DNA from: Paenibacillus agilis
GTDB taxonomy: Bacteria > Bacillota > Bacilli > Paenibacillales > Paenibacillaceae
Length of the DNA: 64,000 nucleotides
NCBI RefSeq assembly: GCF_007786455.1
Contig: NZ_VNJK01000001.1
Span: forward strand, 3,558,673 to 3,622,672
Reading direction: 5' to 3'
The notes beneath the pieces were generated by a model. The model was not told where the DNA came from, searched no databases, and was given only the letters and a program-made list of their open reading frames with translations. Of this stretch, positions 42,780 through 51,872 are shown piece by piece (within the stretch, counting starts at the first letter, position 1; each line of letters begins with the position of its first letter). Both the position numbers and the translations under genes were made by a program.

Positions 42780-45143
42780 TTATTTCATTTCAGCAACAGG
42801 TAATAACGGCGATGGTTGCCCTACAGCATATAAATGCAGCTCATGAAGGGCTCGTGTGCAAACGGTATACAATAGCTTGCGATCCCGTTCATGGCCATAA
42901 TGCTCCTGATCCGCATCCCAAATAATAACGCCATCGAACTCGAGCCCTTTTGCCAAATAAGACGGAATAACCCAGCAGCCTACAGAAAACTGCTGTGTAT
43001 GCTTCGTCACACGTTTCAGTCCTTCCACCTGCTGACTGAGCAACTGATATACCTGTGCACTGGAAGCTTCATCTTTCGCTAATACGGCGATCGATTGACA
43101 GCCCGCTTCCCGCAATTGCTGCAACCGTTCGAATACAAGCTGAGGCCGTTCTGCTTCTGTAACAACATGAACAACCGGTGGCTTGCCATCACGATGAAAC
43201 GGCTCTGCTGGCTCGCCATTTGGCAGGATGGCATGAGCGAATTCTGAAATCGGCTTTGTCGAGCGGTAGCTCTTCTTCAGTCTAATGACCGTAGATTTAC
43301 GCTCTGGGAACATACGCTGCACCATTTCGACACGGCCAACCCGATTGGATTCATAAATCGCTTGGTTCCAATCCCCTAATATCGTGAATTTGCTCCGCGG
43401 GAACAAGCGAGACAACAGTGCGTACTGGAAGGCAGAGTAATCCTGCGCTTCATCTATAACAACTTGCCGGATATGGTTAAACGTATTGAAGCCCTCTATG
43501 CTCTCCATAATGTACAAGAAGACAGAAGCATCTTCGTAAGGGATGATACCCTCATTCATCCGAGCAAGTGTGTGTTCCCCCATATTTGCTACCAATGAAG
43601 CGGTAGGCATTATATCAGGATCAACATGTGAAGCTGCGATACCAGTCAACCCAGCCACAGCAACTTTCTCCGCACTCGTATTTGTTTGCTTGCTTGCGTC
43701 ATGAGTAGATGCAGCTGCCAATGCGTTCTCACACCAGCGAGGCAAATGAGCGTTGAACTGCTCATAGAGAGCATCCCATTTGATAAATCCATAGGTATGC
43801 GCCTTACGTCGCATTTCTCTTACCCATTTGCTTACATGCTTTTTGCTCATTTGCATCATTTCTTCTTCTGATCCGATATAATTCGGTTGTTTCAGGAATC
43901 GTTGATACACCCGTTTAACTTCCCTCGCAGCCCAATCCTTCAAGTAGCCTTTAATCCACTCTCTTGTCTTATCCATACGAGCTGGCAGCGACCAATCCGC
44001 TAACGTAACATAGAAATGCTCCCTCAGCATCTCTTCTGTAATAACCGTTCGTTTAGGCGTACCCAAAGATTCAAAGGCAATTCCTTCATTCATCAGGCTT
44101 GTCACAAAGGCATCTGCAACTGCCATAAATGATTCGGAGGCTTTCCAGCGTGCCGAAGCCCGTTCCAACTGACCAACTTCTTCACTTGATGGATTCATCA
44201 ACCGCTCTGCTTGATCATAGACGTCTTCAATTTGTCTCGTTGTCCGCAAACGATAATCCACATATTGCTGAAACGTCGTCTGTGTCATATTGGATTCGCC
44301 AAGCTCCGGTAAAATGTTGGACACATAATCGTTGAACAGATCATTCGGTGAAAAAAGAACCACCTGCTCCGAATGCATACTGTCGCGGTACTTATACAAC
44401 AAATAAGCAATTCGCTGCATGGCAGCTGACGTCTTTCCACTTCCAGCCGCTCCTTGTACGATGAGCACTTCATGAGCATCGTCACGAATAATCGCATTCT
44501 GCTCTCGCTGGATCGTGCTTACAATGGTCTTCATTTTCGTATCCGCGCTGCGCTTCAACATATCTTGAAGCATGTCGTCTCCGATTTGAATCCCTGTATC
44601 GAAGACTGCTTCCAACTTGCTGCTGCGAATTAAATATTGACGCTTCAAGGTCATCTCGCCTGTAATGATACCCATCGGCGTACGATACCGCACGGGGCCT
44701 GGCGCATAATCATAGAACAAACTGGCGATTGGTGTTCTCCAGTCATAGACGAGATGTTCGCCATTTTCATCCGTAACCGACATCAATCCGATCGTAACAG
44801 GTAGTTTATCCACCTCGTATTCCTCACGGAAGTCGATTCGGCCAAAGTACGGGCTGCCGATATGCTTACCCAACTTCGTTAAGAGACGACGAGCGTGATC
44901 TTGAACACGCTCATAATTGGCCAAGTCTTTAGCTTGCTGCATAATGCTTACGTACGTTTCAAACAACTGTTCTTTATCAACGGACACTTCATCCCAAAAA
45001 TGACGTTTCATCTCTACAATTTCTTGTTGCTGATCCCCAATTGTCGAGTGAAGTGATTCCATCTGCTTGTCCATAACCCGGACGATATGCGCTAATTTAT
45101 GTTCTTCTTGGTCGTATTCCAATGCTGTTATATGATCGCTCAC
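42780..45143 (-). CDS. helD: RNA polymerase recycling ATPase HelD
   Basis: A 787-aa UvrD/Rep-like superfamily 1 protein with the HelD layout: a long N-terminal coiled-coil arm (EEHKLAHIVRVMDKQMESLH), then Walker A VQGAAGSGKTSAAMQRIAYL, Walker B VVIDEAQDYSAFQYALLSRL, motif ILGDWNQAIYES, and the C-terminal YLAKGLEFDGVIIWDADQEH. HelD removes stalled RNA polymerase from nucleic acid using ATP. The 1A insertion is about the size seen in Gram-positive class I proteins. It is monocistronic with its own terminator. Confidence 0.87.
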   Translation of the reverse strand: MSDHITALEYDQEEHKLAHIVRVMDKQMESLHSTIGDQQQEIVEMKRHFWDEVSVDKEQLFETYVSIMQQAKDLANYERVQDHARRLLTKLGKHIGSPYFGRIDFREEYEVDKLPVTIGLMSVTDENGEHLVYDWRTPIASLFYDYAPGPVRYRTPMGIITGEMTLKRQYLIRSSKLEAVFDTGIQIGDDMLQDMLKRSADTKMKTIVSTIQREQNAIIRDDAHEVLIVQGAAGSGKTSAAMQRIAYLLYKYRDSMHSEQVVLFSPNDLFNDYVSNILPELGESNMTQTTFQQYVDYRLRTTRQIEDVYDQAERLMNPSSEEVGQLERASARWKASESFMAVADAFVTSLMNEGIAFESLGTPKRTVITEEMLREHFYVTLADWSLPARMDKTREWIKGYLKDWAAREVKRVYQRFLKQPNYIGSEEEMMQMSKKHVSKWVREMRRKAHTYGFIKWDALYEQFNAHLPRWCENALAAASTHDASKQTNTSAEKVAVAGLTGIAASHVDPDIMPTASLVANMGEHTLARMNEGIIPYEDASVFLYIMESIEGFNTFNHIRQVVIDEAQDYSAFQYALLSRLFPRSKFTILGDWNQAIYESNRVGRVEMVQRMFPERKSTVIRLKKSYRSTKPISEFAHAILPNGEPAEPFHRDGKPPVVHVVTEAERPQLVFERLQQLREAGCQSIAVLAKDEASSAQVYQLLSQQVEGLKRVTKHTQQFSVGCWVIPSYLAKGLEFDGVIIWDADQEHYGHERDRKLLYTVCTRALHELHLYAVGQPSPLLPVAEMK

Positions 45144-45207
45144 ACTGCAGCCCCTTCCTCTTGCCTGTCTTTCAATTATTTAACCTAATACGACTGCGGA
45201 ACAATGC

Positions 45208-45867
45208 TTAAGATTCACCATGCAAAATACCTGCGCTCACCGTACTCAATTCTTTCTCATCTATAGCCTCAATGCCCGCCGTCAACGCGCGGCGAATATA
45301 TTCGAGCGACATGCTGGGCTTGCCTGGATGACGTACCGCTTGCTCTGGAATAAATGGAATATGTACAAATCCACCACGACAGCCTTTTAATAACGGCTCC
45401 GTTTCAATCATGTGCATGATCTTATAAAAGGTAGAGTTGCACACATACGTTCCTGCTGTATAAGAAACAGAGCAAGGAACCCCCGCCTGCTGAATCGCTT
45501 CTTTCATTGCCTTGAGCGGCAGTGTCGTCCAGTATGCTGCTGGACCATCGACTGCTACTGGCTCGTCCATTGGCTGTGCCCCATCATTATCAGGGATTAC
45601 GGCATCCATTCCATTAATAGCTACCCGCTCCAATGTAATGTCTGGGCGTCCGCCGGCTTGACCGACAGACCAAATAACATCAGGTGTACCATTCAATGCG
45701 ACTTCTTTCAACAATTCCCCAGAGCGCTGGAATGTAGTTGGCAGCAGCAGCGCTTTCACTTCATAGGCACCGATTTGTTGACCATCTAGTGTACGAACAG
45801 CTTCCCATGAAGGATTAATCGCTTCTCCATTGAATGGATCGAATCCAGTAATTAGCAGCTTTTTCAT
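45208..45867 (-). CDS. pcp: Pyroglutamyl-peptidase I
   Basis: A 219-aa peptidase C15. The catalytic triad is in place: Glu80 (ITLERVAINGMD), Cys143 (YTAGTYVCNSTFY) and His169 (GGFVHIPFIPEQAV). The start MKKLLITGFDPFNGEAINPSW is the family N-terminus. It removes N-terminal pyroglutamate from peptides in the cytoplasm. It is a single gene between helD and the DUF441 gene; the ribosome site is GAGGAGGACTACGG. Confidence 0.94.
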   Translation of the reverse strand: MKKLLITGFDPFNGEAINPSWEAVRTLDGQQIGAYEVKALLLPTTFQRSGELLKEVALNGTPDVIWSVGQAGGRPDITLERVAINGMDAVIPDNDGAQPMDEPVAVDGPAAYWTTLPLKAMKEAIQQAGVPCSVSYTAGTYVCNSTFYKIMHMIETEPLLKGCRGGFVHIPFIPEQAVRHPGKPSMSLEYIRRALTAGIEAIDEKELSTVSAGILHGES

Positions 45868-46017
45868 CCGTAGTCCTCCTCTATGTAATCCCGTTATATA
45901 AGATTAGACATTGTATATCCTTGATCATCTCACAGTGATATTTCGCAAGCAACAATTTTGCAATCAATAACGATTATGCTATCGTAAGTGCTAGCTAGAA
46001 AGGAGTTGTACGACAAC

Positions 46018-46470
46018 ATGACACAAATCGATACACCTGCGCTTATCCTGCTCATCCTAGCTGGACTGGGCTTGCTAAGCGGCAATTCCACGGTGACCAT
46101 TGCGATGGTTATCCTGCTGCTATTGCGAGTTACGCAAGCACACACCCTATTTCCATGGATCGAGAAATACGGACTCACGATAGGAATCATCGTCTTGACG
46201 ATCGGTGTAATGGCTCCGATTGCAAGCGGCAAATACGATCTGGCGACACTAACAGCGTCCTTCATGAACTGGAAGTCACTGCTTGCCATCGCAGTCGGCA
46301 TCTTTGTCAGCTATCTTGGCGGTAGAGGCGTCGGTTTAATGTCCACCTCACCTACGATTGTCGCCGGTCTTCTCGTTGGCACAATCATCGGTGTTGCCCT
46401 ATTTCGCGGTGTGCCAGTCGGGCCGCTCATTGCCGCCGGTATTCTTTCCTTATTTATTAGCAAAGGCTGA
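46018..46470 (+). CDS. DUF441 family membrane protein (YtwI-like)
   Basis: A 150-aa integral membrane protein with four hydrophobic stretches. Start at ATG 46018 ([20 protein letters not shown]); the frame extends to 45988 but GAAAGGAG lies between. Recognisable DUF441 landmarks are [36 protein letters not shown], and [20 protein letters not shown] with [11 protein letters not shown] at the end. Function is unknown for the family. Confidence 0.85.
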   Translation: MTQIDTPALILLILAGLGLLSGNSTVTIAMVILLLLRVTQAHTLFPWIEKYGLTIGIIVLTIGVMAPIASGKYDLATLTASFMNWKSLLAIAVGIFVSYLGGRGVGLMSTSPTIVAGLLVGTIIGVALFRGVPVGPLIAAGILSLFISKG

Positions 46471-46529
46471 TAACCATGCTCAATATGACTTTCGAAACCT
46501 AATCGTGGAAAAATGTTCCGAAAAACGGA

Positions 46530-46558
46530 TTGACAATGTTTACATGCAGTGCTAGAAT
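46530..46558 (+). promoter_or_regulatory. Sigma-A promoter of the bmr leader/operon
   Basis: A consensus -35 TTGACA (46530-46535), a 17-bp spacer and -10 TAGAAT (46553-46558, one mismatch to TATAAT). It sits 75 bp upstream of the leader ORF. Confidence 0.8.
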
Positions 46559-46632
46559 CAACAAGTCAGCTAAAGCAAACTTATTTCTAATTTTTAATCC
46601 AACTACTACATAACGAAAGGCAGGTGCTATCC

Positions 46633-46728
46633 ATGTTGTTACTGAATCATATGGCGTTCGACGCCAACTATAACGTTAACTGCATACAGGAAGCCCTGCA
46701 TATAAATGATACATCACTTTCTAAATAG
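46633..46728 (+). CDS. 31-aa leader peptide of the bmrCD-like operon
   Basis: A 31-codon ORF, MLLLNHMAFDANYNVNCIQE followed by 11 residues to SLSK, preceded by GAAAGGCAGGTG. Its TAG stop (46726-46728) is the first base of the stem of a terminator hairpin, so a ribosome on this ORF would decide whether the hairpin forms. In Bacillus subtilis the bmrCD operon is preceded by bmrB, a leader ORF that mediates antibiotic-induced attenuation. I see the same layout but no recognisable sequence similarity to that peptide from memory. Confidence 0.65.
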   Translation: MLLLNHMAFDANYNVNCIQEALHINDTSLSK

Positions 46729-46792
46729 GTAATCTTCTTTCAATTGTTCGTTACGTTGAACAAGAACGATTGAACTTTGACATTACCTTTTT
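46728..46792 (+). terminator. Attenuator 1 (intrinsic terminator after leader ORF)
   Basis: GGTAAT (46728-46733) pairs with ATTACC (46782-46787) and CAATTGTTC with GAACGATTG (one G-U), with an internal loop between the two helices; TTTTT follows at 46788-46792. The base of the stem starts within the leader stop codon. Confidence 0.75.
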
Positions 46793-46864
46793 AATCCAGT
46801 TGTGTCAAGTCATTTATCGGTTCGGGGCTTATCAGACCCGTACGTCTATATCTAATACGCACTA

Positions 46865-46895
46865 GGTATATCGTCTGCGACGGTATACCTTTTTT
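46865..46895 (+). terminator. Attenuator 2 (intrinsic terminator before bmrC-like gene)
   Basis: GGTATATCGTC (46865-46875), loop TGC, GACGGTATACC (46879-46889), then TTTTTT. An 11-bp stem with one G-U pair and a perfect U-tract, about 80 bp before the exporter gene, same strand: it should stop transcription unless prevented. Confidence 0.85.
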
Positions 46896-46974
46896 ATATT
46901 TATTTACATGTGCGCTTAACCTAACGAACGAGGATTATGTTCCAATCCTCAAACAAAAAAGGATGTGGGAATCT

Positions 46975-48714
46975 ATGCTTTCGGTATTATCCAAGCTCAG
47001 TTGGTTTTTCAAAGAACATAAGTGGCGCTATATATTTGGCGTTACACTGCTAGTCGTCGTCGGCATCCTTGAGCTGATTCCTCCAAGACTGCTCGGGCAA
47101 GCGATTGATGAGATTGTGTACGGTTCCATAACATGGGAATCCCTCAGTCGCTATATTGTGCTCAATATTGTATGGATGGTCGTTATTTATATTATAACCT
47201 ACGGATGGATGTACTCTTTATTTGGAGCTTCTTTCATTGTGGAACGGAAACTCCGCAGTCGCTTTATGCGTCATCTGCTTAAAATGACGCCTACCTTCTA
47301 CGAGAAGAACCGTACAGGGGACTTGATGGCTAAAGCAACCAACGACATGCGCTCCGTATCTCAAACGACGGGTTACGGCATGCTTCTTATTACCGACTCA
47401 ACGGTGTTTCTGTTAACGGTGCTTGTAGCCATGAGTGTGCTCATCCATTGGAAGCTTACGCTAGCGGCTCTTCTTCCTCTTCCGATTATCGCGATTGCGA
47501 TGAAAGTATTCGGTAAGATGATTCATGAGCGCTACACTACTGCACAAGATGCATTCGGAGTTATGAATGACCAAGTGCTTGAGTCGGTTGGAGGAGTACG
47601 TGTATTGCGTGCTTATGTACAGGAGCGCAATGATGAGGCACGCTTCCGCGATATTACACAAGACGTGTATAAGAAAAATGTCGCAGTTGCCAAAGTTGAC
47701 GCCTTATTTGATCCGACCATTCGATTTGCAATTGGTCTAAGCTATATGATCGGTTTAGGGTATGGTGCCTACTTGATCATTCACAATGAACTAACGATCG
47801 GCGAACTGCTTGTGTTTAATATGTACTTAGGGATGCTCATCTGGCCGATGTTCGCGATTGGCGACTTAATTAATGTCATGCAGCGCGGTAACGCCTCCCT
47901 TGATCGAATTAATGACACGTTGTATTACAAGCCAGACGTTGCAGATGCAGCAACTACGCAAGATGTAATTGTCCCTGAGAAGTTTGAGTGGAAGCAGTAT
48001 CAATTCCGCTACCCATCTTCTACAGTGAACAATTTGGAAGAAGTCACATTGACCTTGTTAAAAGGACAGACGCTGGGCATTGTTGGCCGGACAGGAAGCG
48101 GCAAGTCAACTTTCGTCAAACAACTGTTGCGTGAATACCCGCTCGGAAATGGAAATATGCTAGTCAACGGCGTTCCGCTGGATACAATCCCACTCGATCA
48201 AATTCGCAGCTGGATTGGTTATGTGCCGCAGGAGCAAATTTTATTTTCCAAAACCGTGGAACAAAATATTCGTTACGGTAATCAAGACGCAACAGAGCAA
48301 GATATTATGCAAAGCATTGATATGGCTTCGTTCACGCATGATCTTCCTACCTTGTCTCAAGGTACGCAGACGATTGTCGGTGAAAAAGGAGTCGCGTTAT
48401 CTGGCGGACAGAAGCAGCGTGTGTCACTCGCCCGTTCCTTCATCTCCGATGCGGAAGTGCTCATTTTGGATGATGCTTTATCCGCAGTTGATGCTCGTAC
48501 AGAAGCGAATATTATTACGAACCTTCGGAATTTGCGCGCGGGTAAGACAACATTAATTACGACCCATCGCCTTTCTGCAGTTGAACACGCTGACCAGATT
48601 ATTGTGCTCGATGACGGCCGTATCGTTGAACAAGGAACGCACGAAGAGTTAATTCAACAAAACGGCTGGTATAAAGAGCAATTTGAGCGTCAGCAAATAG
48701 AGTCTTCCTTATAA
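46975..48714 (+). CDS. bmrC: Heterodimeric multidrug ABC exporter, BmrC-like subunit
   Basis: A 579-aa fused permease-ATPase, very like BmrC (YheI) in order and motifs. Start at ATG 46975 (MLSVLSKLSWFFKEHKWRY), with AAAGGATG upstream; ATG 46963 is too close to any ribosome site. Six membrane helices, coupling motif FYEKNRTGDLMAKATNDMRS, then Walker A GIVGRTGSGKSTFVKQLL, signature LSGGQKQRVSLARSF and Walker B VLILDDALSAVDARTEA. The catalytic Glu after Walker B is Asp (ILDD), so this subunit provides the degenerate ATP site. Expression is controlled by the leader attenuators. Confidence 0.88.
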   Translation: MLSVLSKLSWFFKEHKWRYIFGVTLLVVVGILELIPPRLLGQAIDEIVYGSITWESLSRYIVLNIVWMVVIYIITYGWMYSLFGASFIVERKLRSRFMRHLLKMTPTFYEKNRTGDLMAKATNDMRSVSQTTGYGMLLITDSTVFLLTVLVAMSVLIHWKLTLAALLPLPIIAIAMKVFGKMIHERYTTAQDAFGVMNDQVLESVGGVRVLRAYVQERNDEARFRDITQDVYKKNVAVAKVDALFDPTIRFAIGLSYMIGLGYGAYLIIHNELTIGELLVFNMYLGMLIWPMFAIGDLINVMQRGNASLDRINDTLYYKPDVADAATTQDVIVPEKFEWKQYQFRYPSSTVNNLEEVTLTLLKGQTLGIVGRTGSGKSTFVKQLLREYPLGNGNMLVNGVPLDTIPLDQIRSWIGYVPQEQILFSKTVEQNIRYGNQDATEQDIMQSIDMASFTHDLPTLSQGTQTIVGEKGVALSGGQKQRVSLARSFISDAEVLILDDALSAVDARTEANIITNLRNLRAGKTTLITTHRLSAVEHADQIIVLDDGRIVEQGTHEELIQQNGWYKEQFERQQIESSL

Positions 48715-48747
48715 AAGACAATACGAGCTATACGTTTTTTATACCCA

Positions 48748-48782
48748 CAGCAGCATCGTATGAAACAGAAAAAATGCTGCTG
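48748..48782 (+). other. Stem-loop between bmrC- and bmrD-like genes
   Basis: CAGCAGCAT and ATGCTGCTG form a 9-bp stem over a 17-nt loop in the 163-bp gap between the two exporter genes. No U-tract follows, so it is not a terminator; it could affect mRNA stability or processing. Confidence 0.4.
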
Positions 48783-48877
48783 ATCAAACATGCATCAGCT
48801 GCGCTGGTTCATTGGGCATCTGCCCGAATCTGTAAGCAGCATTTCCAATTTGTAAGCGACAGGAGGTACTACCTTTT

Positions 48878-50998
48878 ATGCAACTCGATTCGGAACAATC
48901 CGCTAAGCCGAAGCAAGTCGGCAAACGATTGTGGAACTATGCGATGCACTACAAAGGGACATTTATATTGTCCCTCATCATGCTTACCCTTGCGGTAGCA
49001 GCAGAATTAAGCGGGCCGTTCATTGCCAAGACGATTATCGATCGTCACATCCTTGGCATTGAGCACCCTTACTATAAGACAACAACTTCATCTAGCGATA
49101 ATGTCACCTTTAACGGCAGCACTTACAAGCGATCGGATCGTTTTGAGCCAGGTGAAGTTAAAGGAGACGCGCTTCATATTTTACAAGTCGGCTACAGCTT
49201 CGTACTCGTAAATGAAGAAGTACCCAATCCAAAAGGAGAGCGGGCATTCAACGATGGAGTGTTGAAGATTACGACGAAGAATGGTGTTTGGGAAGGCGCT
49301 GCCTCCTCACTCTCCCTGCAACAAATGCTCGTATTTTATGAACCCGAAGTTCGCGGTATTTTATATTGGATGGCAATTTACGGATTGCTGCTATTTTTAA
49401 GCATTTTTATGAGCTTCGGTAAAATACTTGGGCTTCAGACAGCCGCTAACAAAGTCATTCGCAAACTTCGCGGTGATGTATATGTACATGTGCAGCGGTT
49501 GCCGATTCCTTACTTCGATAATCTCCCAGCAGGGAAAGTAGTATCGCGTATTACGAACGACACAGAAGCAGTCAAAGACTTATTCGTTGCGGTGCTATCA
49601 AACTTTACATCTGGCATTATTATGATTACAGGTATATATGTAGCCTTGTTCATCTTGGATGCACAATTAGCGTTAATCAGCTTATTGTTAGTTCCGATGA
49701 TTATTTTGTGGATTGTGCTCTATCGCAAATTTGCAACAGGCTACAATACGATTATCCGTTCACGTCTTAGTGAAATAAATGCAATTATTAACGAATCGAT
49801 TCAAGGGATGCCTGTCATCCGCGCTTTCCGTCGTGAGAAACATACGATGGACGAATTCGAGAATTTGAACAGTGATTACATGAAACACCAAAACAAGATG
49901 CTCAATCTAAACGCACTTACGTCTCATAACTTAGTTAACGTGCTGCGTAATATCGCATTTATTGCCGTGCTATGGTTCTTCGGTGGGGCCGCACTTAATG
50001 AAAGTGGAGTAATTACACTTGGTGTGCTCTATGCATTTACGGATTTGCTTGGCCGTATGTTCCACCCACTTACGGGTATGGTGAACCAACTTGCAAATCT
50101 GGATCAGTCCATTGTATCTGCAGGACGCGTATTCGAGCTTATGGATGAGCCAGTTGAACCGCACAGCGATGGCTCCATGCCGCGCTACAAAGGTCATGTT
50201 GTGTTTGACCAAGTATCATTTGCCTATAAAAAGGATGAGTATGTATTAAAGAATTTGAACTTTGAGGCGAAACCCGGCCAAACCGTTGCGCTTGTCGGTC
50301 ATACTGGATCGGGTAAAAGTTCGATAATGAACTTGCTGTTCCGTTTCTACGATCCACAAAAAGGACAAATTCGGATCGACGATCAAGATATTACCGATGT
50401 ACCAAAACAATGGCTGCGTCAGCATATGGGTATCGTGCTGCAAGATCCTTATTTGTTTACAGGAACAATTGCATCCAATGTTAGCTTAAACGACCCATCC
50501 ATTTCGCGTGAAAAGGTTGAGGCTTGTTTGCAAGCTGTAGGCGCAGATCGCGTATTGAAGCAGCTTCCAAAAGGCATTGATGAGCCAGTTATCGAGAAAG
50601 GAAGCACGCTGTCTGCTGGACAACGCCAGCTTATCTCCTTTGCTCGTGCACTTGCTTATGAGCCAGCCATTCTTATTCTCGATGAGGCGACAGCCAATAT
50701 TGATACAGAAACAGAGGCAATTATTCAAGACGCACTTGAGGTGTTGAAACGTGGAAGAACAACGTTTATAATTGCCCATCGCCTATCTACCATTCGCAGT
50801 GCTGATCTTATTCTCGTATTGAACCGTGGAGAAATTGTTGAGCAAGGTACGCATGATGAACTTATTGCACTTGGTGGACGCTATTTCCGAATGTATCAGC
50901 TGCAACAAGGCGGCAGTGTGACTGCTGACTCGTCCGCAGCACAAGGAAGCAGCAGCCCAGTTACGACAACCGTTACTACGCCAGTATCACCAGTGTAA
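48878..50998 (+). CDS. bmrD: Heterodimeric multidrug ABC exporter, BmrD-like subunit
   Basis: A 706-aa fused permease-ATPase, partner of the preceding gene. It is longer because of an extracellular insertion between helices 1 and 2 (about residues 55-155, with SSDNVTFNGSTYKRSDRFEP), as in BmrD/LmrD. Walker A is VALVGHTGSGKSSIMNLLFR, Walker B ILILDEATANIDTETEA with an intact Glu, but the signature is LSAGQRQLISFARAL instead of LSGGQ. The degenerate signature pairs with the BmrC-like NBD as expected of heterodimeric exporters. The C-terminus is Ser/Thr-rich and low-complexity. RBS GGAGGTACTACCTTTT. Confidence 0.9.
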   Translation: MQLDSEQSAKPKQVGKRLWNYAMHYKGTFILSLIMLTLAVAAELSGPFIAKTIIDRHILGIEHPYYKTTTSSSDNVTFNGSTYKRSDRFEPGEVKGDALHILQVGYSFVLVNEEVPNPKGERAFNDGVLKITTKNGVWEGAASSLSLQQMLVFYEPEVRGILYWMAIYGLLLFLSIFMSFGKILGLQTAANKVIRKLRGDVYVHVQRLPIPYFDNLPAGKVVSRITNDTEAVKDLFVAVLSNFTSGIIMITGIYVALFILDAQLALISLLLVPMIILWIVLYRKFATGYNTIIRSRLSEINAIINESIQGMPVIRAFRREKHTMDEFENLNSDYMKHQNKMLNLNALTSHNLVNVLRNIAFIAVLWFFGGAALNESGVITLGVLYAFTDLLGRMFHPLTGMVNQLANLDQSIVSAGRVFELMDEPVEPHSDGSMPRYKGHVVFDQVSFAYKKDEYVLKNLNFEAKPGQTVALVGHTGSGKSSIMNLLFRFYDPQKGQIRIDDQDITDVPKQWLRQHMGIVLQDPYLFTGTIASNVSLNDPSISREKVEACLQAVGADRVLKQLPKGIDEPVIEKGSTLSAGQRQLISFARALAYEPAILILDEATANIDTETEAIIQDALEVLKRGRTTFIIAHRLSTIRSADLILVLNRGEIVEQGTHDELIALGGRYFRMYQLQQGGSVTADSSAAQGSSSPVTTTVTTPVSPV

Positions 50999-51129
50999 CA
51001 ACTAACAGTCAGCTATTATTAAGCTAATCCACAATCTACATTTAGATGGCTGCGCATTAGTCTTGCTTCAGATCCTATTATCATTATCATCAGTAAGCAA
51101 GACTACATGAAATAACGAAGTTACGAAAT

Positions 51130-51171
51130 AGAGCAGCAGAGCTGGCCTTACGGTCGCCCTGCTGCTCTTTT
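51130..51171 (+). terminator. Intrinsic terminator of the exporter operon
   Basis: AGAGCAGCAG pairs with CTGCTGCTCT across a 19-nt loop, followed by TTTTG. About 130 bp after the bmrD-like stop. Confidence 0.85.
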
Positions 51172-51218
51172 GTATTTCTTCATAAATGAAAAGTTAAAAA
51201 GTGCTAACAATCATAACA

Positions 51219-51428
51219 TTAATTCAATCTGCATTTATTTTTAATAAAATGCAGTTGGTTCTCTACGTGATTAAGCTGATCTTGTATAGGCTGCGAAGAT
51301 GCCGCTGGATCAGGATATTGTGACTTCAAGGAAGCCAACTGCTCCTTTAATTGCGGCACATCATGATTCGCCTGTGAGCAGTCATAATCACTATTTAAAT
51401 CAAATTGAGATGAGAAGTTCTCTGTCAT
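51219..51428 (-). CDS. Small hypothetical protein (69 aa)
   Basis: A 69-aa hydrophilic protein, MTENFSSQFDLNSDYDCSQA onward, with two Cys and predicted helices VPQLKEQLASLKSQY and DQLNHVENQLHFI. It follows two other tiny ORFs on the same strand (51437-51520, 51554-51691), 8 bp after the first with RBS TAGGAGCTGCG. Size and composition resemble sporulation-associated small proteins but I cannot name it. Confidence 0.5.
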   Translation of the reverse strand: MTENFSSQFDLNSDYDCSQANHDVPQLKEQLASLKSQYPDPAASSQPIQDQLNHVENQLHFIKNKCRLN

Positions 51429-51436
51429 CGCAGCTC

Positions 51437-51520
51437 CTATTTTTTGCCTTTGGCATTATTACTGTCTGACGTACGAGTCGTTGTATTCTGATTTGCGTGA
51501 CCTTGTTGTTTGTTCGCCAT
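51437..51520 (-). CDS. Tiny hydrophilic protein (27 aa)
   Basis: MANKQQGHANQNTTTRTSDS followed by NNAKGKK and TAG. RBS GGAGGATGATGCGTC. Very Asn/Gln/Thr/Lys-rich without hydrophobic residues, like small spore or hypothetical proteins of Bacillota. Sits between the 45-aa and 69-aa ORFs on the same strand; too short for ordinary gene calling. Confidence 0.5.
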   Translation of the reverse strand: MANKQQGHANQNTTTRTSDSNNAKGKK

Positions 51521-51553
51521 GACGCATCATCCTCCTTAATAGCTAGAGAGCCT

Positions 51554-51691
51554 CTAGACTTCCTGCTTTGGAATGTTGTTTAAACTTGGGGCTCGACGGG
51601 CGGCCTTATTAGACTTGAGCGTAATACTTTTCTCAGTGAAACGTGATTTGTTCTGTAACTGATGAATTCGCTCTGCTCGATTGTACGGCAT
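51554..51691 (-). CDS. Small basic protein (45 aa)
   Basis: MPYNRAERIHQLQNKSRFTE and 25 more residues to PKQEV, TAG. RBS GGGGGTGAAGCTA. Basic (many Arg/Lys), lacking hydrophobic segments. First of three small ORFs in a row; the gap to the 27-aa ORF is 33 bp. Unrecognised. Confidence 0.5.
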   Translation of the reverse strand: MPYNRAERIHQLQNKSRFTEKSITLKSNKAARRAPSLNNIPKQEV

Positions 51692-51822
51692 TAGCTTCAC
51701 CCCCATCACATAGGCTGTCCAGAACTATTATGAATATCAGAGGAGGAAGCTGTGGTTACTGCCGACAATTTCTAAGCAAGGCGCCGTGCAAAGTGATATA
51801 TGTTGATACAACTCTATGGCAA

Positions 51823-51862
51823 CAAAAAATGCCTGAGGCTACTTGTAAAAGTAGTTCAGGCA
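51823..51862 (-). terminator. Intrinsic terminator of the second chemoreceptor gene
   Basis: Minus-strand TGCCTGAACTACTT and AAGTAGCCTCAGGCA around TTTAC, then TTTTTTG. It lies 11 bp past the stop codon of the chemoreceptor at 51873. Confidence 0.8.
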
Positions 51863-51872
51863 CCATTTAGAT

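Noticed and set aside
51643..51870. Plus-strand ORF with a CGYC motif
   Set aside because: No ribosome site, overlaps the 45-aa gene and a terminator on the other strand, and the thioredoxin fold is not present around CGYC.
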